Assembly (NCBI GenBank): GCA_012274205.1
Contig: JAAOZY010000363.1
Coordinates: 1 to 15,683 of the forward strand
Source of the DNA: Betaproteobacteria bacterium
GTDB taxonomy: Bacteria; Pseudomonadota; Gammaproteobacteria; Burkholderiales; SG8-39
Length of the DNA stretch: 15,683 nucleotides
Reading direction: 5' to 3'
Part shown: positions 6,611 through 13,118 of the stretch, in pieces
Position numbering within the stretch: position 1 is the stretch's first letter
How the letters are laid out: each line of letters starts with the position of its first letter
The notes under the pieces: model-generated
The model's input: only the letters and a program-made list of their open reading frames with translations
Told to the model about the DNA's origin: nothing
Databases searched by the model: none
Made by a program: the position numbers and the translations under genes

Positions 6611-8017
6611 CTATCTCCAGTTGCGTACGTCGACGAAATGTCCGGCAATTGCGGCACCAGCCGCCATTTCCGGACTCACCAGATGGGTGCGCCCCCCCGC
6701 ACCCTGGCGGCCCTCGAAGTTGCGGTTCGAGGTCGAGGCGCAGCGCTCTCCCGGCTCGAGTCGGTCGGCGTTCATCGCGAGGCACATGGAGCAACCAGGC
6801 TCACGCCACTGAAAACCCGATTCCCTGAAGATTCGGTCCAGCCCTTCCTGCTCGGCTTGCGCCTTGACCAGACCCGAGCCCGGCACGACCATCGCGAGCC
6901 GGATGCTGGCGGCGACGTGCTTGCCGCGCACCACCGCCGCTGCCGCGCGCAAATCCTCGATGCGCGAATTGGTGCATGATCCGATGAACACCTTGTCCAG
7001 GCGTATGTCCTCGATGCGCGTATTCGGCTTCAGCCCCATATAGACCAAAGCACGCTCCATGCCTTCGCGCCGCGTCGGATCCTTCTCCTTGTCCGGGTCG
7101 GGCACGCGCGCATCCACCGGCACCACCATCTCGGGCGAAGTACCCCAGGTGACCTGCGGCCGGATTTCACGCGCATCGAGACGCACCACGCGGTCAAATT
7201 GCGCGCCCGGATCGGAGATCAGCGTGCGCCAATAGGCTACGGCGCGATTCCAGCTATCGCCGCCGGGTGCAAACGGCCGCCCTTTGAGATAGGCGACGGT
7301 GGTGTCGTCCACGGCCACCATGCCGGCGCGCGCACCGGCCTCGATCGCCATATTGCACAGGGTCATGCGCCCTTCCATGCTCAGCGCGCGAATGCTGCTC
7401 CCGGCAAATTCGACGGCGCAGCCCGTGCCGCCGGCAGTACCGATCTTTCCGATCACGGCGAGCGCAATATCCTTCGCCCCTACGCCCCGGGCCAGCGGGC
7501 CTTCTACCGCGATCAGCATGTTCTGCATTTTCTTCTGCACCAGGCACTGGGTCGCCATCACGTGCTCGACTTCCGAGGTACCGATGCCGTGGGCGAGGCA
7601 GGCGAAGGCGCCATGCGTGCTGGTGTGAGAATCACCGCATACCACGGTCATTCCGGGCAGGGTCGCGCCCTGCTCCGGGCCGATCACATGGACTATTCCC
7701 TGGCGCCGGTCGAGAAACGGGAAATAGGCCTTGGCGCCGTATTCGCGGATGTTCGCGTCCAAAGTCTCGACCTGCAGGCGCGATATCGGATCCTTGATGC
7801 CCTCGTTCCAGTCGGTTGTAGGGGTGTTGTGATCCGCCGTCGCCACAATGGAATCGACGCGCCAGGGTTTGCGCCCGGCCAGGCGCAAGCCTTCGAAAGC
7901 CTGCGGACTGGTGACTTCGTGCACCAGGTGGCGATCAATATAGAGCAGCGCGGTGCCGTCGTCCTCGACGTGCACCACATGACTGTCCCAGAGCTTGTCA
8001 TACAGGGTCTGTGGCAT
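6611..8017 (-). CDS. leuC: 3-isopropylmalate dehydratase large subunit
   Basis: LeuC is the aconitase-family, [4Fe-4S]-carrying large subunit of isopropylmalate isomerase and works with LeuD in the cytoplasm. The 468-residue protein begins MPQTLYDKLWDSHVVH, the typical start. The three cluster ligands are visible: C348 in FIGSCTNSRIEDL, and C409 and C412 in PGCSMCLAMN. Further signatures are VVCGDSHTSTHGAFA (126-140) and NRNFEGRQGAGGRTHL (431-446), plus the ATADHNTPT stretch near residue 60. There is no good Shine-Dalgarno sequence before the ATG at 8015-8017, but the N-terminus is unambiguous. It is the first gene of the operon leuC, entericidin-like gene, leuD, leuB. A CATAAT -10 lies 29-34 nt upstream. 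I saw no leucine-rich leader peptide or attenuator. Confidence 0.99.
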   Translation of the reverse strand: MPQTLYDKLWDSHVVHVEDDGTALLYIDRHLVHEVTSPQAFEGLRLAGRKPWRVDSIVATADHNTPTTDWNEGIKDPISRLQVETLDANIREYGAKAYFPFLDRRQGIVHVIGPEQGATLPGMTVVCGDSHTSTHGAFACLAHGIGTSEVEHVMATQCLVQKKMQNMLIAVEGPLARGVGAKDIALAVIGKIGTAGGTGCAVEFAGSSIRALSMEGRMTLCNMAIEAGARAGMVAVDDTTVAYLKGRPFAPGGDSWNRAVAYWRTLISDPGAQFDRVVRLDAREIRPQVTWGTSPEMVVPVDARVPDPDKEKDPTRREGMERALVYMGLKPNTRIEDIRLDKVFIGSCTNSRIEDLRAAAAVVRGKHVAASIRLAMVVPGSGLVKAQAEQEGLDRIFRESGFQWREPGCSMCLAMNADRLEPGERCASTSNRNFEGRQGAGGRTHLVSPEMAAGAAIAGHFVDVRNWR

Positions 8018-8045
8018 GATCGGAAATCGCGTTAGTCAATTGCGA

Positions 8046-8051
8046 ATTATG
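8046..8051 (-). promoter_or_regulatory. Candidate -10 element of the leu operon promoter
   Basis: The minus strand reads TGTGGCATAATT. CATAAT (8051-8046) matches the -10 consensus at 5 of 6 positions. No good -35 is found at 16-18 bp, so activator-dependent initiation is possible. The implied leader to the leuC ATG is about 20 nt. Confidence 0.4.
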
Positions 8052-8088
8052 CCACACAAAACAGGGATTTGGAGCGAACGGCGGGTGC

Positions 8089-8126
8089 AAAACCGGGCTC
8101 CCGGCGAGGGCTATCGCGGCGCCGGG
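8089..8126 (-). terminator. Candidate terminator after the MFS gene
   Basis: On the minus strand CCCGGCG (8126-8120) and CGCCGGG (8106-8100) form a 7-bp perfect stem with a 13-nt loop, and TTTT (8092-8089) follows after a further 7 nt. The loop is large and the T run short and distant, so termination is uncertain. The 8-mer CCGGGCTC also occurs twice on the plus strand here (8093-8100, 8122-8129). Confidence 0.35.
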
Positions 8127-8127
8127 C

Positions 8128-9270
8128 TCAGATATCAGCAGTGCGCACTTTCCATTGCAGCAGGCCGTAGCCTGCGAGCGCCGCGAACGCCGCGGCGCTG
8201 AACGTCCATGCCGGCCCGAGGCTGTCCCATCCGAGGCCGGCCAGCGCGCTTCCGCACACTCCGCCCGCCCCGAACGACACCGACAGATAGATCGCCTGTC
8301 CGCGCACCTGATGCGCCCCCTGAAACCAGTGGTGTATCGCGGTGACCGCTGCGGCATGGTAGGCGCCGAAGCTCAGCGCGTGCAGCAGCTGGGCCGCAAG
8401 CAGGACCGGGACGGAATCCACGCCCCAGCCTATCATCAGGAAGCGCAGCGCGGTGGCGGCAAAACACGCGCGCAGGATCAGCGACAGCGAATGGCGGCGC
8501 ATCAGTGCCGGCATCAGCATGAACACCAGGATCTCGGCAATCACGCCTACGCTCCACATCCAGCCCACCGCGGCCTTGCTGTAGCCGTGGCCCACGAGGT
8601 AGAGCGAGTAGAAGGCGTAAAGCGGGCCATGCGCAAGGCTCATCAGGAAACATGCGCCGAGCAGCGCTGCAACTTCCGGCCTGCGCACGATGTTCCATAC
8701 CGGTCCCGGCTCGGCGTGGTCGCCGCTGGCAGCGGCGTCCGGGACGGCGAGCGCGCAGGCCCAGCCCAGCGCGTAGGTCGCGAGCACCATCCACAGCAGG
8801 CTCGCCACCGGCAGCGCATCCAGGGCATAACCGATCAGCGTCACGGTGACGATGAAGCCCACGGAGCCCCACAGGCGGATCGATCCATAGCTGCTCACCG
8901 CCCCGCGCAGGTGCGACAGTGTCAGCGACTCGGTCAGCGGCATGGAAGCGCTGGAGAAGAACCCGGTGGCAATAAGCAGGGCGAACAAGCCCCAGAACGA
9001 ATGGACGAAGAAGAAACCGGCGAAGCAGGCGCCGCCCAGCGCCAGCGTGAGGCTGACGATGCGCGCACGCCGCTGCGTGCGGTCCGCGACCCAGCCCCAG
9101 AAATTCGGGCCGACCACCCGTGTCAATGAGCCCAGCGACAGCAACACGCCTATCTGCGCCGCTGCCAGCCCGAGCGAAGCCAGATACAGGCTGAAATACG
9201 GAGCAAAGGCACCGACGTAGGCGAAGTAGGCGAAATAGAAGGCGGATAGACGCCAGTACGGAAAAGGCAT
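8128..9270 (-). CDS. MFS transporter, HcaT/LacY-like (MFS_1_like) family
   Basis: This is a 380-residue major facilitator permease of about 12 membrane helices. The N-terminus RLSAFYFAYFAYVGAFAPYF and the short length close to HcaT (3-phenylpropionate permease type) point to the MFS_1_like group that includes HcaT and nucleoside symporters. The loop 2-3 motif A variant is visible as GWVADRTQRRAR (59-70), and SLTLSHLRGAVSSYGSIRLWGS (about 125-146) is typical of the group between helices 4 and 5. Substrate cannot be read from the sequence, and no catabolic neighbour gives a hint. The chosen ATG (9268-9270) has no clear Shine-Dalgarno sequence. It is divergent from the small exported protein gene and lies upstream of the leu operon on the same strand, separated by 110 bp with a possible terminator. 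Confidence 0.88.
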   Translation of the reverse strand: MPFPYWRLSAFYFAYFAYVGAFAPYFSLYLASLGLAAAQIGVLLSLGSLTRVVGPNFWGWVADRTQRRARIVSLTLALGGACFAGFFFVHSFWGLFALLIATGFFSSASMPLTESLTLSHLRGAVSSYGSIRLWGSVGFIVTVTLIGYALDALPVASLLWMVLATYALGWACALAVPDAAASGDHAEPGPVWNIVRRPEVAALLGACFLMSLAHGPLYAFYSLYLVGHGYSKAAVGWMWSVGVIAEILVFMLMPALMRRHSLSLILRACFAATALRFLMIGWGVDSVPVLLAAQLLHALSFGAYHAAAVTAIHHWFQGAHQVRGQAIYLSVSFGAGGVCGSALAGLGWDSLGPAWTFSAAAFAALAGYGLLQWKVRTADI

Positions 9271-9316
9271 GGATCGAAACGTGTGAATGGCAAAAATCGG
9301 ATGGCTGGCGCGTTGG

Positions 9317-9328
9317 CAGGATATCCTG
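9317..9328. other. 12-bp perfect palindrome upstream of the MFS gene
   Basis: CAGGATATCCTG is a perfect palindrome, 47 bp before the MFS start codon on the minus strand. TTGATG, a possible -35, lies upstream on that strand. It could be an operator for a dimeric regulator, but a single site of this length can also occur by chance. Confidence 0.25.
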
Positions 9329-9453
9329 TTTCAGCAATGCTTACATCAAGCTGGCCCGCCCCTACTCGTCGGCGCCGCGATTAGACCGTTCGATCTATTC
9401 GGATCCGCGCCGCTTCATCCTTTTGGCTGATGCGTTTCGCCGCTTCGGGCGAC

Positions 9454-9459
9454 TAATAT
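9454..9459 (+). promoter_or_regulatory. Candidate -10 element for the small exported protein gene
   Basis: TAATAT stands in an AT-rich patch 63 bp before the ATG. No convincing -35 is seen at the right distance. A 6-bp inverted repeat with a 3-nt loop (TCGGGC 9472-9477, GCCCGA 9481-9486) would then lie in the 5' leader. Confidence 0.3.
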
Positions 9460-9521
9460 CAAAGCACTGGCTCGGGCCGGGCCCGAATCAGCACCATTGA
9501 ACCGGAATACCAGGGGGATAT

Positions 9522-9764
9522 ATGAAAAAAGCGCTTGCCGTAATTGTTGCGTCGATGTTCGTTGCCGCCAGTGCGTTGGGGCAGGCTACCCAGGGAAGCC
9601 AGGGATCTGGCGGTGCTGGTGGCGCGGGTGCCGCGAGCGGCGCGGCCGCAGGCGGCATTACCGCCGGCATGGTTGCCGCCGCGGTGGCGGTGGCCGCAGT
9701 CGCCGTTGCTGCGTCTACGTCGAACGACAACAACCAGACCACGACCACGGTCACTACCAAGTAG
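9522..9764 (+). CDS. Small exported Gly/Ala-rich, Thr-tailed protein (YjbE-like layout)
   Basis: The 80-residue product has a clear Sec signal peptide (MKKALAVIVASMFVAASALG, cut near residue 20), a Gly/Ser/Ala segment (24-45), a very hydrophobic Ala/Val stretch (about 49-65) and a polar Asn/Thr tail ending TTTTVTTK. The ATG has a strong GGGGG six nt upstream. Size, signal, glycine/alanine core and threonine run resemble the exopolysaccharide-associated protein YjbE (also 80 residues), but low-complexity composition makes homology unsure. The usual partners yjbF, yjbG and yjbH do not follow, so an EPS role is inference only. The product could be a small envelope or matrix protein. It is divergent from the MFS gene. 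No terminator is seen directly after it; the next one on this strand is at 10274-10302. Confidence 0.75.
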   Translation: MKKALAVIVASMFVAASALGQATQGSQGSGGAGGAGAASGAAAGGITAGMVAAAVAVAAVAVAASTSNDNNQTTTTVTTK

Positions 9765-9854
9765 CGCGAACCTAAGCTGCATTCAGCGCGCCCCCGGATC
9801 CAGGGCGAGGTAATAGGAAGGATCCACGCTTTCGGGCTTCACGGGAGAATACCG

Positions 9855-10067
9855 ATGGAGATGGACGGGTTCGCCGACGACATCGTGGAAATTGCGAAGG
9901 GCTTGTGCCTTGCCGTCGTATTTGTGGGGGGGTATCTCGCGTATGCGTACGGAGGTTACTTCAATACCGGCCGAGGCAAATCCGCTCGACCCGGAGCGGC
10001 ACAACGCCTCTCCACCGGCGGCCAAAAGCTGAAGCGCTTTTGGCATTCTGGCGCAGAATTGGAATGA
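9855..10067 (+). CDS. Doubtful small membrane protein ORF (70 aa)
   Basis: I do not recognise this ORF. It has a fair Shine-Dalgarno sequence (GGGAG, 7 nt before the ATG), an acidic N-terminus MEMDGFADDIVEIAKG and one possible membrane helix (about 17-36, LCLAVVFVGGYLAYAYGGYF). A basic, low-quality C-terminus follows whose DNA contains a 9-bp perfect inverted repeat. It lies 90 bp after the small exported protein gene on the same strand and ahead of the terminator at 10274, so it could be cotranscribed. Against it, the opposite strand is also open here (87 codons, 9783-10046), and the coding signal is weak from about 9970 on. It may be a small protein, a decayed gene or noncoding. Confidence 0.3.
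   Translation: MEMDGFADDIVEIAKGLCLAVVFVGGYLAYAYGGYFNTGRGKSARPGAAQRLSTGGQKLKRFWHSGAELE
10021..10044. repeat. Inverted repeat, 9-bp arms with 6-nt loop
   Basis: GCCAAAAGC (10021-10029) and its exact complement GCTTTTGGC (10036-10044) surround TGAAGC. No T run follows on either strand, so it is a stem-loop rather than an ordinary terminator. It lies in the doubtful 3' part of the ORF at 9855-10067. Confidence 0.65.
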
Positions 10068-10302
10068 AATGACAGCTTCGCGGAACTGCGGCTGTCAAGA
10101 ATCGAATCCGCAGTAACCGGCCCAGGAGCGAGCTCCGGAATTTCTCCGCCATATCGGGCCGGCGCGGGGGCGAAACGGCCGGGATCTCCTCCCTTGGCCG
10201 GACTAGGACCCGCACTTCGGATCGGGGCGACGCGTCTTCGGGTGTGTCGCGATTTGCTCGTTTCTGCCCTTACGGCCCCTGCGCGTCAGGGGCCTCTTTT
10301 TG
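10068..10302 (+). ncRNA. Possible structured RNA or long 3' UTR ending at a terminator
   Basis: No credible gene lies here, but the plus strand has a series of stem-loops: TGACAGC/GCTGTCA (10070-10076, 10091-10097, with an inner CGC/GCG pair), CGGCCGGGA against TCCC and GGCCG (10176-10200), GCGACGCG/TGTGTCGC with G-U pairs (10227-10234, 10243-10250), a pyrimidine-rich linker (10251-10272), then an excellent terminator. This could be a small RNA of roughly 70-230 nt, or the structured 3' UTR of the gene starting at 9522. I found no convincing internal promoter and recognise no known RNA family. CTCCTCCC (10186-10193) is complementary to a Shine-Dalgarno sequence. Confidence 0.3.
10274..10302 (+). 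terminator. Strong Rho-independent terminator on the plus strand
   Basis: GGCCCCTG (10274-10281) and CAGGGGCC (10287-10294) form an 8-bp perfect stem with loop CGCGT, followed at once by TCTTTTTG. The T run is only on the plus strand, so it ends a rightward transcript. It does not serve aroC, which runs leftwards. Confidence 0.88.
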
Positions 10303-10363
10303 CCTGTGCCACCGAGAGTACGGCAACACGACTGGATACTTGACCACGCGCCTCACGGGGTCA

Positions 10364-10379
10364 CGCGTGCAAGCACGCG
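10364..10379. repeat. Stem-loop just past the aroC stop
   Basis: CGCGTGC (10364-10370) and GCACGCG (10373-10379) are exact complements separated by AA, so the practical loop is 4 nt. It lies 16 nt beyond the aroC stop on the minus strand with no T run. It may stabilise the aroC mRNA end or aid Rho-dependent termination. Confidence 0.5.
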
Positions 10380-10395
10380 ATCGGTGTTGCCCAAT

Positions 10396-11559
10396 CTAGG
10401 CTTCGTCCGGGTCAGGATCGTCCACAGGTTTCGCCGCGTGCTTCGCCGCGACCGCCGTCGCGGAAACGTGTGCGGGAATTTTCGGCGTGGACGTGCTGAC
10501 ATCGGCATTTTGCGCGCGCTGTCTCAGCGCATGGTCGGCGAGCACCAGCGCCAGCATCGCCTCGGCGATGGGCGTGGCGCGGATGCCGACGCAGGGATCG
10601 TGGCGGCCGTGGGTTTCCACGGTCACGGCTTCTCCGCGCTTGTTGATCGAGCGGCGCGCGAGGCGAATGCTCGAGGTCGGCTTGATCGCCAGGTTGACCA
10701 GCAGGTCCTGCCCGGTGGAGATGCCGCCGAGCACGCCGCCGGCGTTATTGGAAAGAAACCCGTCCGGCGTGAGTTCGTCGGAATGTTCGCTGCCCTTCTG
10801 TTCCACCGACGCGAAGCCCGCGCCGATCTCCACGCCTTTCACTGCATTGATACCCATCATGGCGTAGGCGATGTCGGCGTCGAGCCGGTCGTACACCGGT
10901 TCGCCCCAGCCCACCGGCACGCCTTCGGCGACAACCGCGATTTTCGCGCCGCAGGAATCGCCGGACTTGCGCAGCGCGTCCATGTAGGCTTCGAGCCCCG
11001 GCACCGCATCCATATCGGGCACGAAGAACGGATTGCGCTCGACCGCGCTCCAGTCCTTGAGCGCAATCTTGTTCGGCCCGAGCTGCGACAGATAGCCGCG
11101 AATCGAGATGCCGAATTTTTCGCGCAGCCATTTCTTCGCGATCGCACCAGCGGCAACGCGCACCAGCGTCTCGCGTGCCGAAGCGCGTCCGCCGCCGCGA
11201 TAGTCGCGGATGCCGTATTTTTGCCAATAGGTATAGTCCGCATGTCCGGGGCGGAAGCTCTCGGCAATGTTGCCGTAGTCCTTGCTCCTTTGGTCCTCAT
11301 TGCGCACCAACAGCCCGATGGCGGTCCCGGTGGTGCGGCCCTCGAACACGCCGGACAGGATTTCCACGCGGTCCGCCTCGCGCCGTTGCGTCACGTGGCG
11401 CGAGGTGCCGGGCTTGCGCCGATCCAGCTCCTGCTGGATATCGTCCTCAGACAGCTCCAGCCCGGGCGGGCAGCCGTCCACCACGCAGCCGTAGGCGGGC
11501 CCATGCGATTCGCCGAAGGACGTCACGCAGAACAATCTTCCCAGGGTGTTGCCGGACAT
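10396..11559 (-). CDS. aroC: Chorismate synthase
   Basis: AroC catalyses the last step of the shikimate pathway, anti-1,4-elimination of phosphate from EPSP to chorismate, using reduced FMN. The 387-residue protein starts MSGNTLGRLFCVTSFGESHG. The catalytic histidines are H19 (GESHG) and H106 (RPGHADYTYWQKYG). RDYRGGGRASARET and GRHDPCVGIRATPIAEAM (318-335, with D321 and R327) are family signatures. It is somewhat longer than the usual 350-366 residues, because after the conserved core it ends in about 33 residues rich in Ala/Pro/Asp (from residue 355). The ATG at 11557-11559 has only a weak Shine-Dalgarno sequence. It is divergent from the DUF169 gene across 80 bp, where I could not fix a promoter. 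No other aromatic pathway gene is in view. Confidence 0.99.
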   Translation of the reverse strand: MSGNTLGRLFCVTSFGESHGPAYGCVVDGCPPGLELSEDDIQQELDRRKPGTSRHVTQRREADRVEILSGVFEGRTTGTAIGLLVRNEDQRSKDYGNIAESFRPGHADYTYWQKYGIRDYRGGGRASARETLVRVAAGAIAKKWLREKFGISIRGYLSQLGPNKIALKDWSAVERNPFFVPDMDAVPGLEAYMDALRKSGDSCGAKIAVVAEGVPVGWGEPVYDRLDADIAYAMMGINAVKGVEIGAGFASVEQKGSEHSDELTPDGFLSNNAGGVLGGISTGQDLLVNLAIKPTSSIRLARRSINKRGEAVTVETHGRHDPCVGIRATPIAEAMLALVLADHALRQRAQNADVSTSTPKIPAHVSATAVAAKHAAKPVDDPDPDEA

Positions 11560-11639
11560 CGTTTTTGCTCGCGGATTTTTCGAGTCGAGTTTAGCATATC
11601 GTTAGTTCCAGCCAGGACGGCTGAGAGGGGGGAACAAGA

Positions 11640-12443
11640 ATGCCGAATCGAGCAGGTCCTGCCGGTACGGAGGAACACTACGACTGGACCAGCCTGGTCG
11701 ACGAACTGATCCGGCTGCTGCGCCTTAAGACCACGCCCATCGGCATGAAACTGTTCGAACGCGTCGAGGACATGCAGGCGATTCCGAAGCTGCGCCGCCC
11801 CGGCGCCATCCACACCACCGATCAGATCGTTGCGCAGGCGGCGAGACTGGGCTTTACCGTCGGCGTTACCAGCGAGGATCTGGTCGGGGCGCAGTGCCGC
11901 GCGGTGATCGGGCTCACGCCGCAGGACGAGGAGTGGCGCTCGGGCAAACGCATGGCCGGCGTGTGGTATGCCACGGTGGCCGATTCGGCCGCGCATCAGC
12001 GCGCGATGGACGTGGTGTCGCACGGCAAATACCAGGCTATGGCAGTGTCGCCGCTCGTCAGCGGCCGGCTGAACCCGCCCGACATATGCCTCATCTACGC
12101 GACGCCGGGGCAGATGATCATTTTCATCAACGGCCTGCAATGGTCGGGCTACAAGAAATTCGACTGGAGCGTGGTGGGCGAATCGGCCTGCGCCGACTCC
12201 TGGGGCCGCGCGCTCGCGACCGGCGAGCCCAGTTTGTCCATTCCCTGTTACGCGGAGCGGCGCTACGGGGGCGTGCTCGACGACGAGATGCTCATGGCGC
12301 TGCCGCCGCGCTTCCTGACCAAGGCGATAGCCGGCATGCAGGCGCTGTCCGCGAACGGGCTGAGATACCCGATCCCGCAGTACGGCATCCAGGCCGACGT
12401 GCGCGCTGGCATGAGCGCGAGCTATCCCGCGCCGGACGGGTAA
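11640..12443 (+). CDS. DUF169 family protein of unknown function
   Basis: The 267-residue product fits the DUF169 family, found in bacteria and archaea and lacking a settled function. It has no signal peptide or membrane helix, so it is probably cytoplasmic. Features seen are an N-terminal helical segment with LRLKTTPIGMKLFE (27-40), the PPDICLIYATPGQM segment (146-159) and conserved-looking cysteines C86 (GAQCRAV), C150, C184 (ESACADSW) and C203 (IPCYAERRYGG). Four spaced cysteines are compatible with metal or cofactor binding, but that is inference. The start has GGGGGG 8 nt upstream. It is divergent from aroC and convergent with the CBS-domain gene, so it is transcribed alone and the neighbours give no functional hint. 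Confidence 0.9.
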   Translation: MPNRAGPAGTEEHYDWTSLVDELIRLLRLKTTPIGMKLFERVEDMQAIPKLRRPGAIHTTDQIVAQAARLGFTVGVTSEDLVGAQCRAVIGLTPQDEEWRSGKRMAGVWYATVADSAAHQRAMDVVSHGKYQAMAVSPLVSGRLNPPDICLIYATPGQMIIFINGLQWSGYKKFDWSVVGESACADSWGRALATGEPSLSIPCYAERRYGGVLDDEMLMALPPRFLTKAIAGMQALSANGLRYPIPQYGIQADVRAGMSASYPAPDG

Positions 12444-12471
12444 GGCAAACAGCGCAGGTGCACGCCTTGCG

Positions 12472-12509
12472 GCGCCCAGGCATACGCGGCGTGCCGCACG
12501 CCCTGGCGC
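12472..12509. repeat. Nested inverted repeat between convergent DUF169 and CBS genes
   Basis: Outer arms GCGCCCAGG (12472-12480) and CCTGGCGC (12502-12509) pair with one bulged C. Inside, GCGG (12486-12489) and CCGC (12494-12497) pair around CGTG. It sits between two converging stops and may act as a two-way transcript end, although there is no T run. Confidence 0.45.
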
Positions 12510-12550
12510 ACAACTGGCGGATCGAACGCGGCTGGGTGAATTCGGCGCAG

Positions 12551-12985
12551 CTAGGCCGGCGAGTCCTTGATATAGCCCTTGAGCATGCGGTTCTCGAACG
12601 CCTGCTCTTCGAGCACCGCTCTCGCCACGTCGTGAAACGAGAGCACGCCGATCAGTTTTTCGCCCTCGACTACAGGCATGTAGCGGATGTGATGCTGCAG
12701 CATCACGCTGCGCAGCTCGTCGACTTCCACATTTGGCGCGATGGTCCTGGGATCTTCAACCATGATGGCATCCACGCGCATGCCTTGGATCGAGCCCTTG
12801 TTCTTGTGCAGCGCCTGCAACACTTCGCGAAAAGTCAGCATGCCCACCAGGGCGCCCTGATGCATTACCACCAGCGAACCGATATCCTTCTCGGCCATGA
12901 TGTTGACACCGTCGCTCACCATACCGTCCGGGGCGACGGTAACCAGCAGGTTCCCTTTTATTCTGAGTATTTCCCGCAGTTGCAT
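12551..12985 (-). CDS. Stand-alone two-CBS-domain protein
   Basis: This 144-residue protein consists almost only of a tandem CBS pair (Bateman module), about residues 10-62 and 74-127, the fold that senses adenosine nucleotides such as AMP, ATP or SAM. Diagnostic segments are IMAEKDIGSLVVMHQGALVGMLTFREVLQAL, spread over 29-59, and LQHHIRYMPVVEGEKLIGVL with SFHDVARAV (96-124). A short charged tail FENRMLKGYIKD follows. No catalytic or membrane domain is attached, so it probably regulates a partner not identifiable here. The ATG (12983-12985) has a strong GAGGAGGAGG Shine-Dalgarno tract. Upstream stand a tandem 9-bp repeat and a TACACT -10-like hexamer (13027-13032 on the minus strand). Confidence 0.93.
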   Translation of the reverse strand: MQLREILRIKGNLLVTVAPDGMVSDGVNIMAEKDIGSLVVMHQGALVGMLTFREVLQALHKNKGSIQGMRVDAIMVEDPRTIAPNVEVDELRSVMLQHHIRYMPVVEGEKLIGVLSFHDVARAVLEEQAFENRMLKGYIKDSPA

Positions 12986-13002
12986 GATGCCCTCCTCCTC
13001 AT

Positions 13003-13020
13003 CACAGAACGCACAGAACG
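13003..13020. repeat. Tandem 9-bp direct repeat in the CBS gene leader
   Basis: CACAGAACG occurs twice head to tail (13003-13011, 13012-13020), ending 18 bp upstream of the CBS gene ATG (read CGTTCTGTG twice on the coding strand). It lies between the likely -10 and the Shine-Dalgarno tract. It may be a regulator site or simple slippage. Confidence 0.5.
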
Positions 13021-13118
13021 AACATCAGTGTAGACCATGCGGCAACAGCCTGCCAGCCAATGCCCGGCGCGAATGAGTCTATCCCTCCAGCGCGCGCCCT
13101 CTCCTGCTGTGACGGTCT

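Noticed and set aside
8018..8127. Leucine leader peptide or attenuator before leuC
   Set aside because: No short ORF with a run of leucine codons and no terminator/antiterminator pair was seen; only a -10-like box.
8155..9129. 324-codon plus-strand ORF over the MFS gene
   Set aside because: Antisense shadow, rich in Arg, His and Gln; the minus strand encodes a coherent 12-helix permease.
9459..9782. Minus-strand ORFs (90 and 107 codons) over the small exported protein gene
   Set aside because: The plus strand has a signal peptide and a strong Shine-Dalgarno sequence; the minus products are low-complexity shadows.
10300..11709. 469-codon plus-strand ORF over aroC
   Set aside because: Antisense to complete chorismate synthase; no motif seen.
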